Assembly: GCA_016124645.1 (NCBI GenBank)
Contig: WGNE01000038.1
Coordinates: forward strand, 1-43,341
Source of the DNA: Alphaproteobacteria bacterium
GTDB lineage: Bacteria > Pseudomonadota > Alphaproteobacteria > Micavibrionales > UBA2020
Reading direction: 5' to 3'
Length of the DNA stretch: 43,341 nt
The notes under the pieces are model-generated. The model had not been told where the DNA came from and made no database searches. It saw nothing but the letters and a program-made list of their open reading frames with translations. A program made the position numbers and the translations under genes. Shown in pieces: positions 1 to 8,486 of the stretch (the first letter of the stretch is position 1; every line of letters starts with the position of its first letter).

Positions 1-299
1 ACCATGGGCTGGATGTCGCGGCTGCTGTCGCTTCCCGTGGTCGCATAGCGCGTATGGCCGATGGCCATGTCGCCGCGCAGCTTGGCGATTTTTTCTTCGG
101 TGAAGACATTGGCGACGAGGCCGAGATCTTTTTCCATAGCGAACATGCGCGTGTCGCTGTCGTAGGAAAGGATGCCGGCGGCGTCCTGCCCGCGGTGCTG
201 GAGCGCCAGCAGGCCGCGATAGGCCTCGTAAGCGGCGGAACAGGGCGCAACTCGCCCCTGATTTTTTTCAGGGCCGATAATACCGATAATACCGCACAT
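1..299 (-). CDS. purF: Amidophosphoribosyltransferase, N-terminal part (truncated by window edge)
   Basis: The minus-strand reading begins MCGIIGIIGP and continues through LALQHRGQDAAGI and GHTRYATTG. This is the class II (Ntn) glutamine amidotransferase domain of PurF. Cys2 is exposed after Met removal and is the nucleophile that releases ammonia from glutamine for phosphoribosylamine synthesis, the first committed step of purine biosynthesis. Only about 99 residues are inside the window; the phosphoribosyltransferase domain lies beyond the left edge. The ATG at 299-297 directly precedes the obligatory Cys, which fixes the start. It lies 168 bp downstream of the NAD synthetase fusion on the same strand. 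The gap is long enough for its own promoter, but I see no convincing one. Confidence 0.93.
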   Translation of the reverse strand, partial: MCGIIGIIGPEKNQGRVAPCSAAYEAYRGLLALQHRGQDAAGILSYDSDTRMFAMEKDLGLVANVFTEEKIAKLRGDMAIGHTRYATTGSDSSRDIQPM

Positions 300-415
300 T
301 CAGGAATCACCCGGAATCAGGAAGGCTTGAGAAATTGCCACCCGAATATGGCGGTTTTCGCATCGTTTATCCAGTGATTTTTGTGGCGCAGCATTGCATG
401 GAAAATAACGCACGG

Positions 416-433
416 CGGTTTTGGGAAAAACCG
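416..433 (-). terminator. Weak hairpin after the NAD salvage operon
   Basis: A perfect 7-bp stem (CGGTTTT/AAAACCG) with a 4-nt loop lies 35 bp past the stop codon of the nadE fusion on the minus strand. It has no clear T-tract, so it may be a weak terminator or a transcript-end stabiliser between the NAD operon and purF. Confidence 0.3.
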
Positions 434-467
434 TTCATTATCAAAGTGCCGCTTAAAAACATAAGAC

Positions 468-3400
468 CTATCCCGCGCGCGGCTTGCGGGCCTTGTCTTT
501 TTTCGCGCCCGCATCGGCGTCGTTTCCGGCGTTGGCGTTGGCGGCTTTCAGGCGCCATTCGGCGGCCTGCGCGAAGATTTTTCCCATCGGCGTTTCGGCG
601 TCGAAAGCATCGAAGCCCTGCGACTTGATCGCGGCGTAAAGCGTGCCGATCTTCATCTTGCGTCCGTCACTCGCGCCCGGCGTCCACATCTTGCGGGTAA
701 GCGCGCTGGCGAAATCCTCGTCCATCAGCACGCGCTTGGAAAGGGCCGAAAGCGTCTGCCCGCCCGTCAGTTTCTCGAAGCTGGAGCCGTCGCGCGTCGC
801 CATCTGGTCGAGGGCGAAAAGCGCCATCTGCGCCAGCTCCGGCCTGTGGAAGGAGCCGGTGTTGGGCGTGCGCAGGGATGACTGGTGGTCGATGTTCTTG
901 CCGTAGGTGGCGGCGATGGGGCTGCCGTGCACCTTGAACTGCGCATGGGCCCATTTCTCGTAGGACAGGCGGATGCGGTCGTGCAGCGTCTCGATATCGT
1001 CGCCTTTGAAGGCCGGATGTTCCGCGCATTTCAGGAAAACTTCTATCGGGTTGTTCTTGCGCTCGTGCTGCTCGATGGGGCGGTCGTAGAGCATGAAGTT
1101 GGATATCACGTCCATCTGCGTGAAGCTGCGGCCCAGCTGGTCCTCGTCGAACTGCGTGACCTTGCCGTCTTTGGACAGCGGCTGCAATTCGGCGGAGGGG
1201 CGGTTCTTCAGCGCCCAGTAGAAACCGGCGACCGGTTCCGCGCCGCCTTCCAGCCCGTGCTGGAACAGCAGCTGCATGTGGTCGAGCTGGCGTTGCTTGC
1301 CCTTGTGCGCGTTGCCGCTGATCATCCCGCCGTGCAAATCGCCTCCCCATGTGGCGTAGGAGTTGCGGCCCTCGTCGAGGTTGGGGTTGGCGATGGCGAT
1401 CTTGTTCTCGACGTTGGAGAACAGCATGATGAGCACCTGCCGCAGCCGCGCCTGAATGTTCTCGTAGGCGATGGAATGCTCGTCGCGCGCGACGCACAGA
1501 ACGTCGCCCGCCACTTCCTCGAAGGTGGATTTCAGGACGTGCACGCGGCGATCCAGCTCCTCGGGCGTGGTTTCGTCCTTGCGGGTGCGCAGGATGGCGG
1601 CGATTTCCTTGCGGATTTCCGCGTCGCGCTCGTCGCCCAGCTTGCTCGGATTCACGCCCGCGTAAATCTCGGCATAGACATCGACCAGCCTTTGCACGTT
1701 GCGATACTGGAACTTGCCGCCGATGCCCTCGAAAGCCTTGCCTTCGGCGGTCTTGCCGCCCTCGACCAGCGTTTTCGCGGCGCGCAGCGTGTCTTCGGAG
1801 GAATTGTCCGTGCCCATATAGACGCAGGTGAGCATATTGTCCATGATGGCGCCGATGGCCGCCTTCTCTCCGCCTTCCGTGTAGGCTTCCCGCACGGCGT
1901 CCTTGTATTTCAGGTGCTTCATGGCCTGCAAAAAGCCTTCCACGCCCCGTTCGCGGCAGGCGAGCTCGACCATCAGCCGCACCTTGGCGGCGTTATAGGC
2001 GGAATCCGCCCCGCCGGAGAGCGCCTGCGTGACGCCCTGCAGCTTGTTCTTGCGCATGTAGTCGAAAAGCCAGAGAAGCTCGTTGCGCATCTCTTCCTCA
2101 AACTCGCGGCGCGGGCCGTGCTCCCATGCGGCGGGGCCGTCCTGCACGGGCGCGCTGTAGCTTTGCGCGAATTCATGGGGGATGATTGCATGGGGCGCAT
2201 GGCCCTTGTCGATCGGCGTGCCGACCGTCACGATCTTGCTGGTATAGGCGACGTCCTGCAGGCTGCAGCGCACGCCTTCGGAGATGATTTCCCCGTCCTG
2301 CGCCATCAGCCGGTTGCCGAACTGCGCGAAGGTGGAGCCGGAGCTGCCCAGCCCGTCGGTATGCACCAGCACGCCGCAATGCTTCGATGCCAGCTTGCTC
2401 AGCTCGTAATGCTTGTCGATTTTGCCCGCCACGGGCGGCGAGGCGTTGGGGTTGAGCGCGACGGTGATGTCGAAGCGCCGCGCCTTTTGCGCCAGCGGGT
2501 TGTCGCGGTCGAAATCCGCATTGTCCTTCGCGCCGTCGTAGCGCGAGCCGACCCAGTATTCCTCGCAGATGACATGGGTGAGGTTGGCCTTCTTGCCTTC
2601 CGGTCCCGCCACCTGCACCACCGGGCTGCCGAAGGGAATGACTTTCGCGGGCAATTGCGTGCCGTCTTCATAGGTCATGCCCGGCAGGTCGATCATGATG
2701 GTGCCGTCGCGGCCCTTGCCGTGCGCGTTCTCGTAGCGGTCGGCCAGCAGGTCGCTCCATTCCTCGAAGTGGCGCTTTTCGTAGCCGCGCTCGTAGTTGA
2801 AGAGATAGCGCTTGGCGGACATGGCCACGATCTCGCCGCCCGACAGCAGGGTCTGGACGTTGAAGTTGTTGTTGATGCGGTTGAAAATGGGGTTCTTGCG
2901 CCGCTCGGTCTGGTCGGGGATGTCCTTGTCCGCGAAATACCACGGGTGGCCGATGGAGATGACGAGGTTCGGGTCTTTCGCCGCCGCGTAATCGGCGACG
3001 AGCTGCAGCATCTCGCGCGTCTTGGCGTTGTCGGAGTAGAAAAAATCATCCCCGCGCTCGTAGCCCGTCAGCCCCAGTTCCTCGAGGCCGAGGATATCCG
3101 CGCCGTCCTCCACGGCCTTGTCGATGGCGGCGCAGATGTTGGCGAGGTTGCGCGGCCAGTCGCCGCCGGTCTGGTTGCAGCTGGCCGAGGCGATTTTGAT
3201 GTCGATTTTCTGTGACATGCTGCGTTCCTTTTCAAGATAGCTTTCGCGCGCCAGCGCGGTCGCGGCGGCGGCGAGTTCGGGCAGTTCCGTCCCCGGCGCG
3301 GCGTCGATAACGGATTTGGTCGAGACCCCCGCCTCGCGCCGCAAGCGGGCGAGCGTGAGGTCGAAGACGGTGAGCGGTATTTTCTTTTCTTCCAGCAGCG

Positions 3401-4040
3401 CCCTGTCCGGGTTTTCCGCGCGGGCCTTGCGGGCGAGCTCGATGATATAGTCCGGCGCGGCCATTTCCGCGCGCTGTCCGGCGGTCAGGTTTTCAAGGTC
3501 GAAGGAGCGGATGTCGGTCGCGTTCACCGCGTCATCCGCCGGGTCGCGGTTGGCGGATTCCCACGCGGGCACGCCGCGCCTTGAAAAGCCCTGCATATAG
3601 TCGCTCAGGGGGCGGATGGCGGCGTCTTTCGCCTGCGCGTCCGCCGCCTTGGTGCGGTAATGGACGACGGATTTGCCCTTGAAGGGCGTGCCGTCGAACA
3701 TCTCGAAAAAGCCGTTGAACCATTTTTCGGCGTTGCCCATGTCGTCGAGGGTGAGGATGCACGCGGCGTCATAGTAGTCGGGAACGGCCAGCTTCAGCTG
3801 TTCCTTTTGCTGTTCCAGCGTCAGCGGATTTTTGACCGGGTCGAACCACGCGCTTTCCGCGCCGTTGGTGGAGCCAATGAAGATGACGGGCTTCAGCCCC
3901 GCTTCCGCGATTTCGCGGATGCAATCGACGTGCATGCGGTGCATGGGCGCGCGACGACCGATGGAAACGCCGTATTCGACGCCGTCCTTCGCCAGATCTT
4001 CGCGTATCTCTTCGCTATGGCCGCGGTAGATGCCCTTCAT
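468..4040 (-). CDS. nadE: Nicotinate-nucleotide adenylyltransferase / glutamine-dependent NAD+ synthetase fusion
   Basis: This is a 1190-residue, apparently three-domain enzyme. Residues ~20-210 resemble an HxGH nucleotidyltransferase (NadM-like NMN/NaMN adenylyltransferase): GRRAPMHRMH carries a PxHxxH signature (H34, H37) and NATDIR at 173-178 matches the C-terminal ISSTxxR-type motif. Residues ~275-640 are a nitrilase-type glutaminase (Glu in EELGLTGYERGD, Lys410, nucleophile Cys492 in ICEEYW). Residues ~645-1140 are the NAD synthetase, with the PP-loop SGGADS at 675-680. The predicted reactions are NaMN to NaAD, then ammonia-channelled amidation of NaAD to NAD+. The NadE part alone (~916 aa) is well above the roughly 540-680 aa of usual glutamine-dependent enzymes. 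The G of HxGH is replaced by Met, so the adenylyltransferase assignment is the least certain part. It is last in a minus-strand operon, 15 bp after the nicotinamidase, with an AAGGAAGG ribosome-binding site. Confidence 0.88.
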   Translation of the reverse strand: MKGIYRGHSEEIREDLAKDGVEYGVSIGRRAPMHRMHVDCIREIAEAGLKPVIFIGSTNGAESAWFDPVKNPLTLEQQKEQLKLAVPDYYDAACILTLDDMGNAEKWFNGFFEMFDGTPFKGKSVVHYRTKAADAQAKDAAIRPLSDYMQGFSRRGVPAWESANRDPADDAVNATDIRSFDLENLTAGQRAEMAAPDYIIELARKARAENPDRALLEEKKIPLTVFDLTLARLRREAGVSTKSVIDAAPGTELPELAAAATALARESYLEKERSMSQKIDIKIASASCNQTGGDWPRNLANICAAIDKAVEDGADILGLEELGLTGYERGDDFFYSDNAKTREMLQLVADYAAAKDPNLVISIGHPWYFADKDIPDQTERRKNPIFNRINNNFNVQTLLSGGEIVAMSAKRYLFNYERGYEKRHFEEWSDLLADRYENAHGKGRDGTIMIDLPGMTYEDGTQLPAKVIPFGSPVVQVAGPEGKKANLTHVICEEYWVGSRYDGAKDNADFDRDNPLAQKARRFDITVALNPNASPPVAGKIDKHYELSKLASKHCGVLVHTDGLGSSGSTFAQFGNRLMAQDGEIISEGVRCSLQDVAYTSKIVTVGTPIDKGHAPHAIIPHEFAQSYSAPVQDGPAAWEHGPRREFEEEMRNELLWLFDYMRKNKLQGVTQALSGGADSAYNAAKVRLMVELACRERGVEGFLQAMKHLKYKDAVREAYTEGGEKAAIGAIMDNMLTCVYMGTDNSSEDTLRAAKTLVEGGKTAEGKAFEGIGGKFQYRNVQRLVDVYAEIYAGVNPSKLGDERDAEIRKEIAAILRTRKDETTPEELDRRVHVLKSTFEEVAGDVLCVARDEHSIAYENIQARLRQVLIMLFSNVENKIAIANPNLDEGRNSYATWGGDLHGGMISGNAHKGKQRQLDHMQLLFQHGLEGGAEPVAGFYWALKNRPSAELQPLSKDGKVTQFDEDQLGRSFTQMDVISNFMLYDRPIEQHERKNNPIEVFLKCAEHPAFKGDDIETLHDRIRLSYEKWAHAQFKVHGSPIAATYGKNIDHQSSLRTPNTGSFHRPELAQMALFALDQMATRDGSSFEKLTGGQTLSALSKRVLMDEDFASALTRKMWTPGASDGRKMKIGTLYAAIKSQGFDAFDAETPMGKIFAQAAEWRLKAANANAGNDADAGAKKDKARKPRAG
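3216..3230 (-). promoter_or_regulatory. Possible internal ribosome-binding site for a free NadE form
   Basis: Inside the fusion reading frame, AAGGA (3230-3226) stands 7 nt before an in-frame ATG at 3218-3216. That ATG begins MSQKIDIKIASASCNQ, where a stand-alone glutaminase/NadE protein would be expected to begin. Ribosomes could initiate here to make a ~916-residue NadE in addition to the full fusion. The site may also be a relic of two formerly separate genes. Confidence 0.45.
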
Positions 4041-4055
4041 GGCTTTCGCCTTCCT

Positions 4056-5240
4056 TTACTTTCCACCAAGCCCCGGGAATTTGCGCGCGGGCGCCTGTTT
4101 GCCGGGCGCGGTCTGCGCCAGAATGGCCTGCACGTCCGTGACGCCGATATGGCGGGAATTTTTAAGCCGCTCTTCGACGCCCGCAAGGCTGAAGGGCGTT
4201 TCCGCCCCGCCCGGCACGGGAATGCCGCGGCTGATTTCGGGCACGTAATTGACCTGCGTTTCCATGCCGCGCATCTTGAAGTGGCCGGCCAGAAAATCCG
4301 CGACGTTGTTGGCGGAAAACTCGACGCAGAAATTGCTGGCGAGGCCGCCGATGTTGATCTCCACGCTCTCGCATCCCTGCTGCTTCAGCTTTTGCGCCAC
4401 GGCCTTGAAGACCTCCCAGGCGGGCGTTAATGTCTCGCCGTCGTTCTCGACGCCGATGCCGTAGCTGTCCACCTCCGACTGCGCGCCCTTGCGCACGATG
4501 TAGAACTCGTTTCCGCTGTGCGCGTCGCGGTGGTAGATGGAGCGGCTCATCAAATCGCCTTCCAGCTTGCCCTGCAGCTCGGCGGGCAGGTTCATGTCTT
4601 CGGGGTAAAGGCTGCTTTGCGTTCCCTGCACGCAATGCTTGGTCCAGAGCGTCTGGGTGCTGAGCAGCCGGCCTTCGGCGCGCAGCGCGTCGAAGGTCTT
4701 GGGCAGATATTCGTCCAGCACCCCGGTCACGCGGCCGCGGTCCTTTTCGGAAGGCGGCAGGCCGGTCGCGGTTTCGACCGTCACCTTGCGGATGCGCCCG
4801 TCTTCTTCCTTGAGCCCGATGATGTTGCGGTCCTCGTCCAGCACGATTTCCTCGAAGGGGAAGCTTTCGGGCGGATTGTCGAAGCCGTTGAAGAAATGCA
4901 CCGGCTGCTGCGCCTGTTGCTTCAGCGCGTCTTCCGCGGGCGCGCTCTGGCCGTGCTGCGTCAGGAAATCGCGGAATTTCTCCACGCGGTAGTCCATCAC
5001 GCCCGGGTGGTTGACCATGAAGCTGATGTGGTTGGCGGGGTGGTAGTCCTGCGCGATGATGAAGACCGTATCGCGGCTCTGCGCGATGATCTCACCCATC
5101 TTCGGCGTCACCTCCTCGCCCTGCGGGACGTAGAGCGCGCCGCCCTCGGCATCGGTCAGCGCGGGGTCCATGAAGCCGCGCTCGGGGTCAATGAAGACGT
5201 TGATGACGGCTTTTTTGCTGTTCGCGTTGCTGGCTTTCAT
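4056..5240 (-). CDS. pncA: Nicotinamidase (isochorismatase-fold), enlarged
   Basis: Predicted to deamidate nicotinamide to nicotinate in the cytoplasm. All signature elements of PncA are present: catalytic Asp18 in VFIDPERGF; the metal site D65-x-H67-x3-H71 in AQDYHPANHISF; WTKHCVQGT at 199-207; catalytic Lys251 in KGAQSEVDSYG; and nucleophile Cys305 in GLASNFCVEFSA. At 394 residues it is about twice the usual ~200. Most of the extra length is an insertion of about 100 residues between the metal site and the HCVQGT motif, plus a C-terminal tail. The ATG at 5240 has a strong AAGGAAG site. It lies 12 bp after the NAPRT stop and 15 bp before the NaMNAT-NadE fusion, so the three genes form an operon encoding consecutive Preiss-Handler steps. 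Confidence 0.9.
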   Translation of the reverse strand: MKASNANSKKAVINVFIDPERGFMDPALTDAEGGALYVPQGEEVTPKMGEIIAQSRDTVFIIAQDYHPANHISFMVNHPGVMDYRVEKFRDFLTQHGQSAPAEDALKQQAQQPVHFFNGFDNPPESFPFEEIVLDEDRNIIGLKEEDGRIRKVTVETATGLPPSEKDRGRVTGVLDEYLPKTFDALRAEGRLLSTQTLWTKHCVQGTQSSLYPEDMNLPAELQGKLEGDLMSRSIYHRDAHSGNEFYIVRKGAQSEVDSYGIGVENDGETLTPAWEVFKAVAQKLKQQGCESVEINIGGLASNFCVEFSANNVADFLAGHFKMRGMETQVNYVPEISRGIPVPGGAETPFSLAGVEERLKNSRHIGVTDVQAILAQTAPGKQAPARKFPGLGGK

Positions 5241-5252
5241 TTCATATCTTCC

Positions 5253-7184
5253 TTATTTCCCAGGGCCCTGCGGCGGCTTGAAGGCAGGGGCGTTGCCGCC
5301 CTCGAAACGTTCCTTGTAGGCCGCGACGCCCTTGTTCGCGCTGGCGTGGCCGAGGTGCTTTTTCTCGCATTCCATGCGCTGTTCGTAAAGATCGAGGTCG
5401 AGATAGACCGGCACATGCGCCGCTTCGGACGGCAGCGATTTCTCGATCGCCGCGATGTCGAGGGCGAGCGACGTGCCGCCGGCCTTCTTCGCCTCGTTGA
5501 AGGCGGAAACCAGCGCGGCCTTCAGGGCCTCGTCGCGCGGGCGCTGCACCTGCCGCACGGCTTCGGGCAGGGTTTCAAGCTGCGCCTTCACCACTTTCGT
5601 CAGCTCGGCGAGGTCGGTCGTGTATTTGCCGGAGCCGGGGAAGGTTTCCTTCTGCACGGGCGCGTGATAGACGCAGGCGCCGCTCTCGTCGAACACGGGC
5701 ACGAGCAGGTCTTGCGAAACCCATTCCGTCGGTGCGGAAGTCTTGTCCGAAAAATCGCGCAGGTTGACCATGCCGCCCTTCGCGTTCAAGCCCAGCGTCT
5801 CGTCAAAGATGACCACGCGCTCCAGCACGCCGTCTTCGTCGTAGTAGCGACGGGAGTTGATGACGCCGGGGTTGGAGGATTTCACCGGCGCGTTGGAGGC
5901 GACCTTCATGATCGGCGTCATTTGCGCGCCTTCGGGCAGCGGCTTGCCGTCCAGCACGTCCATATAGACCGACGCGCCCTTGTAAACGAGGCCCAGCGGC
6001 GGCACGTGCGAGCCCGCGGTGCCAATGCCCCATGACTTGAAGAAAGCGCCCTGCGCGCGCATGTCCTTGGCGACGTATTCGTCGATGCCGTCGGCGGCGG
6101 CGCAGAAGACGCTGCATTTGTCCGCGTGTTTCAAAAGCTCCGCGTCGCTCATCTCCGGCACTTGGGCGGGGTCGAGGCCTTCGACGAAGCCCTCTTCCGC
6201 AAAGCGGCGCAGCGCGTGCTTGGAGTATTTCACGATGTCGCCGCTGTCGAAGCGCACGCCGTAGCTCTGGCCGAGGCCGAGCGCGCGCAGCTCCTTGATG
6301 GTGGTGATGGCGTTCTCAAGCCCTTGGATCGGGTCATAGGTATCCACCAGCAATATCCCGCTTTCGGGATGGGCGAAGGCGAAGCTGCGAAAAGCGTCGC
6401 CCGTCAGCGCGGCCTGCATCTCCGCCTTGCGGCCCGCGTCGCGCAGGGCGAAAATATCCGCCAGCGTCACGTCGCCCAGCTCGTTTTTATGCGTCATGAC
6501 CCATGCGTGGTCCATGGTGCCGGCGAAGGGCTGGCCGAAATCCTTCGCCGCCGTGCCGGTGGAGGTCGTGGTATAACCGCCAAGGCCGAGCGAGCGCGAC
6601 GCCTCGATCAGCGCGCCGAGCCCGGGGCCGCGGCGCATGCCCTGCACGCTGGCGCCGCCGGTCGGCGAGCCGTTGTCCAGTTCCGCTTCCACCACCGCGC
6701 TCTGGCGCGCGCCCTGCGTCGCATAGGCGCTGTGGCCGTTGATGATGCCGAGCGCGACCGATTCCAGCATCTTCACCTGCGCCAGCGGACCGGAAACGCG
6801 CATCACCGGTTCCTGCGGAAAGAAAACGCTGCCTTCCGGCGCGGCGTCGATCTTCAGCTTGAATTCCATCTTGGAAAGGTAATCGACGAAGGCCTCGGGG
6901 AACTGGCGCGCGCCGCTTCTGGTTTTCAGGCTGCGCAGGTAGGAAAGGTCGTTGTCGGTGAAGCCGTGCTCCTGCCAGCGCTTGACGATGTCGATGACGC
7001 CTTCCAGCCCCGCCGCCACGGTATAGCCCGCGCCTAGCGCTTCCTTGCGCCCGAACATATAGAATGTGGCGGGATTGTCCGCGCGGCCCTCGAGCCAGTA
7101 GCCATAGGCGGTTGTGAAGTGATATTTGTCCGTCGCCAGCGGGCTGGTCTGCTCGATTCCGTAGTTATCTGCGATGAAACCCAT
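5253..7184 (-). CDS. pncB: Nicotinate phosphoribosyltransferase, enlarged
   Basis: Predicted to join nicotinate and PRPP to give nicotinate mononucleotide. NAPRT-type features are LATDKYHFTTAYGYW near the N-terminus, TFYMFGRKEALGAGYTVAAGL, GTMDHAWVMTH (the conserved His region), LLVDTYD, GVRFDSGD and SWGIGTAGS. These favour a nicotinate over a nicotinamide (NAMPT/NadV) enzyme, though the two families are related. At 643 residues it is longer than usual bacterial NAPRTs (about 400-490) and has a charged C-terminal extension of roughly 100 residues. It is the first gene of the minus-strand operon, starting at ATG 7184 with GGTGG 7 nt upstream, and is served by a good promoter at 7207-7235. The divergent neighbour makes its co-substrate PRPP. 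Confidence 0.9.
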   Translation of the reverse strand: MGFIADNYGIEQTSPLATDKYHFTTAYGYWLEGRADNPATFYMFGRKEALGAGYTVAAGLEGVIDIVKRWQEHGFTDNDLSYLRSLKTRSGARQFPEAFVDYLSKMEFKLKIDAAPEGSVFFPQEPVMRVSGPLAQVKMLESVALGIINGHSAYATQGARQSAVVEAELDNGSPTGGASVQGMRRGPGLGALIEASRSLGLGGYTTTSTGTAAKDFGQPFAGTMDHAWVMTHKNELGDVTLADIFALRDAGRKAEMQAALTGDAFRSFAFAHPESGILLVDTYDPIQGLENAITTIKELRALGLGQSYGVRFDSGDIVKYSKHALRRFAEEGFVEGLDPAQVPEMSDAELLKHADKCSVFCAAADGIDEYVAKDMRAQGAFFKSWGIGTAGSHVPPLGLVYKGASVYMDVLDGKPLPEGAQMTPIMKVASNAPVKSSNPGVINSRRYYDEDGVLERVVIFDETLGLNAKGGMVNLRDFSDKTSAPTEWVSQDLLVPVFDESGACVYHAPVQKETFPGSGKYTTDLAELTKVVKAQLETLPEAVRQVQRPRDEALKAALVSAFNEAKKAGGTSLALDIAAIEKSLPSEAAHVPVYLDLDLYEQRMECEKKHLGHASANKGVAAYKERFEGGNAPAFKPPQGPGK

Positions 7185-7206
7185 TGTATTGCCACCATTT
7201 TATTTA

Positions 7207-7235
7207 ATTATATCAGATATTTGACTTATGCTCAA
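7207..7235 (-). promoter_or_regulatory. Sigma70-type promoter for the NAD salvage operon
   Basis: On the minus strand, TTGAGC (7235-7230), a 17-bp spacer and TATAAT (7212-7207) form a near-consensus promoter. Transcription would start about 15 nt before the pncB ATG at 7184, giving a very short leader. Confidence 0.7.
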
Positions 7236-7249
7236 GAAATATATAATAC
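7221..7249 (+). promoter_or_regulatory. Candidate promoter for prs, overlapping the opposing promoter
   Basis: TTGACT (7221-7226) followed by 17 bp and TAATAC (7244-7249), or 15 bp and TATAAT (7242-7247), would drive the plus-strand prs gene with a ~120-nt leader. The minus-strand -35 box lies within this promoter's spacer, so the two polymerases would compete for the same DNA. Confidence 0.5.
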
Positions 7250-7331
7250 CCTTATGACAAGGTCAAGCGAAATGTGTTACGATGAAGCCGTGCCGCCGAT
7301 TCAGGCGCGGATTTTCACGTGCTCCGTCAGC

Positions 7332-7355
7332 CTAGGGTTAACATAGTTATTTAAC
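7332..7355. promoter_or_regulatory. GTTAA-N9-TTAAC inverted repeat upstream of prs
   Basis: A short AT-rich inverted repeat with 5-bp arms lies just upstream of the prs ribosome-binding site, inside the predicted leader. It could be an operator or an mRNA structure. It does not match any NAD-regulator site I can name with confidence. Confidence 0.25.
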
Positions 7356-7372
7356 ATATCAAAGAGAAAACA

Positions 7373-8482
7373 ATGGCCGCCGCGAAAAAACCTATCCTCT
7401 TGATCGGCAACAGTATTTCGCCCGAAACCCTGAACGGGCTGACCGCTGACGACAGGTTCGAGGTCATCACCGCCAGCATCGGCAAATTCGGCAGCGGGGA
7501 ACCCTTCGCGGAATTGATGCGCGGGCAGGAAGACGCCTTCGCCGAGAACCTCGAAAAGCTGAAGGGCCGCAAGGTCTATATCCTGCAATCGACGGCGGAA
7601 CCGGTGGCGGACAATACCCAGCATCTTCTGCTCATGGCCCATACGCTCAAGCAATACGGCGCGGGGGAGGTTACGGCCATCATGCCCTTCGCCGCCTTCA
7701 TGCGGCAGGACCGCGCCTTCGAAAACCGTTTCACCTCCATCGCGGCGGATTTGTTCGCGCATCAGCTCAAATCCGCGGGCGTGGACGCCGTCATCACCCT
7801 CACCCCGCATTCCAGGGGCGCCATCGCGCTCTACGAAAACGTCTTCGGCAAGGATTTCACCGCGCTTGCCACGACCGGCCTTTTCGCGGCGGACATCAAA
7901 AAACGCTTCGGCGCCGATGCCGCCACGCTCTCCGTCGGCGCGCCCGACGGCGCGGACAAGCAGCAGGACGAAGGCCAGATGCGCGCGCGCGAACTGGCCA
8001 AATCCGTCTTCGGCGCGGCGGATGACGAACACATGTTCCGCATCGCCAAGACCCACACGGGCGTGAGCGACACGAAAATCACCAGTTTCGACGGCGACGT
8101 GAAGGGCAAGCACTGCGTCATCATCGACGACATGATCGACGGCGGCTCCACCATGATCAACGCCGCAAACCTTTTAAAGGCGCAGGGCGCGGCCAGCGTT
8201 TCGTGCTACGCGACGCACGGCATCCTGTCCGGCAAGGCGCTCGAGCGGCTCTTGTCCGCCAAGCACGACGGCATGAACGCCTCCATCGACCGGCTGGCGC
8301 TGGCCGATACGATACCGGAAACGCAAAACAAGCTGGACGCGCTGCTCGAAAGCCAGCCCGCGCTGGGCGGACGGGTGGATATCCTCTCCGCCGGTGCCCT
8401 CATCGCCGCCGAAATCGACCGCCGCCAGAAACCCGCGCCCGCCGCGCAACCCGCCAAACGCCGCCAGCACCGCGCGCCCTGA
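7373..8482 (+). CDS. prs: Ribose-phosphate pyrophosphokinase (PRPP synthetase)
   Basis: Makes PRPP from ribose 5-phosphate and ATP. Visible Prs features are MPFAAFMRQDRAF (the ATP/R5P loop, related to the usual YARQDR motif), TPHSRG, and the PRPP-binding loop VIIDDMIDGGSTM at about 249-261. It is 369 aa versus ~315 for typical Prs, with an Ala/Pro/Arg-rich tail and an insertion near 190-240. Divergence from the housekeeping consensus suggests a specialised copy dedicated to NAD salvage; this is inferred, since I cannot see whether a second prs exists elsewhere. It is divergent from the pncB-pncA-nadE operon and followed after 4 bp by a YiiX-like gene. Confidence 0.9.
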   Translation: MAAAKKPILLIGNSISPETLNGLTADDRFEVITASIGKFGSGEPFAELMRGQEDAFAENLEKLKGRKVYILQSTAEPVADNTQHLLLMAHTLKQYGAGEVTAIMPFAAFMRQDRAFENRFTSIAADLFAHQLKSAGVDAVITLTPHSRGAIALYENVFGKDFTALATTGLFAADIKKRFGADAATLSVGAPDGADKQQDEGQMRARELAKSVFGAADDEHMFRIAKTHTGVSDTKITSFDGDVKGKHCVIIDDMIDGGSTMINAANLLKAQGAASVSCYATHGILSGKALERLLSAKHDGMNASIDRLALADTIPETQNKLDALLESQPALGGRVDILSAGALIAAEIDRRQKPAPAAQPAKRRQHRAP

Positions 8483-8486
8483 CGAC

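Noticed and set aside
54-377. 107-codon plus-strand frame at the left edge
   Set aside because: It is antisense to the 5' end of purF, which is unmistakable on the minus strand.
885-3215. 776-codon open frame antisense to the nadE fusion
   Set aside because: High GC leaves long antisense frames open. The translation is His/Val/Arg-rich without domain signatures, and the opposite strand encodes a clear enzyme.
5253-7184. Nicotinamide phosphoribosyltransferase (NAMPT/NadV) and hence a phage-like two-gene NAD reconstitution module
   Set aside because: Motifs are closer to nicotinate phosphoribosyltransferase, and the neighbouring nicotinamidase and NaAD-amidating NadE only make sense with nicotinate. 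A tree would settle it.
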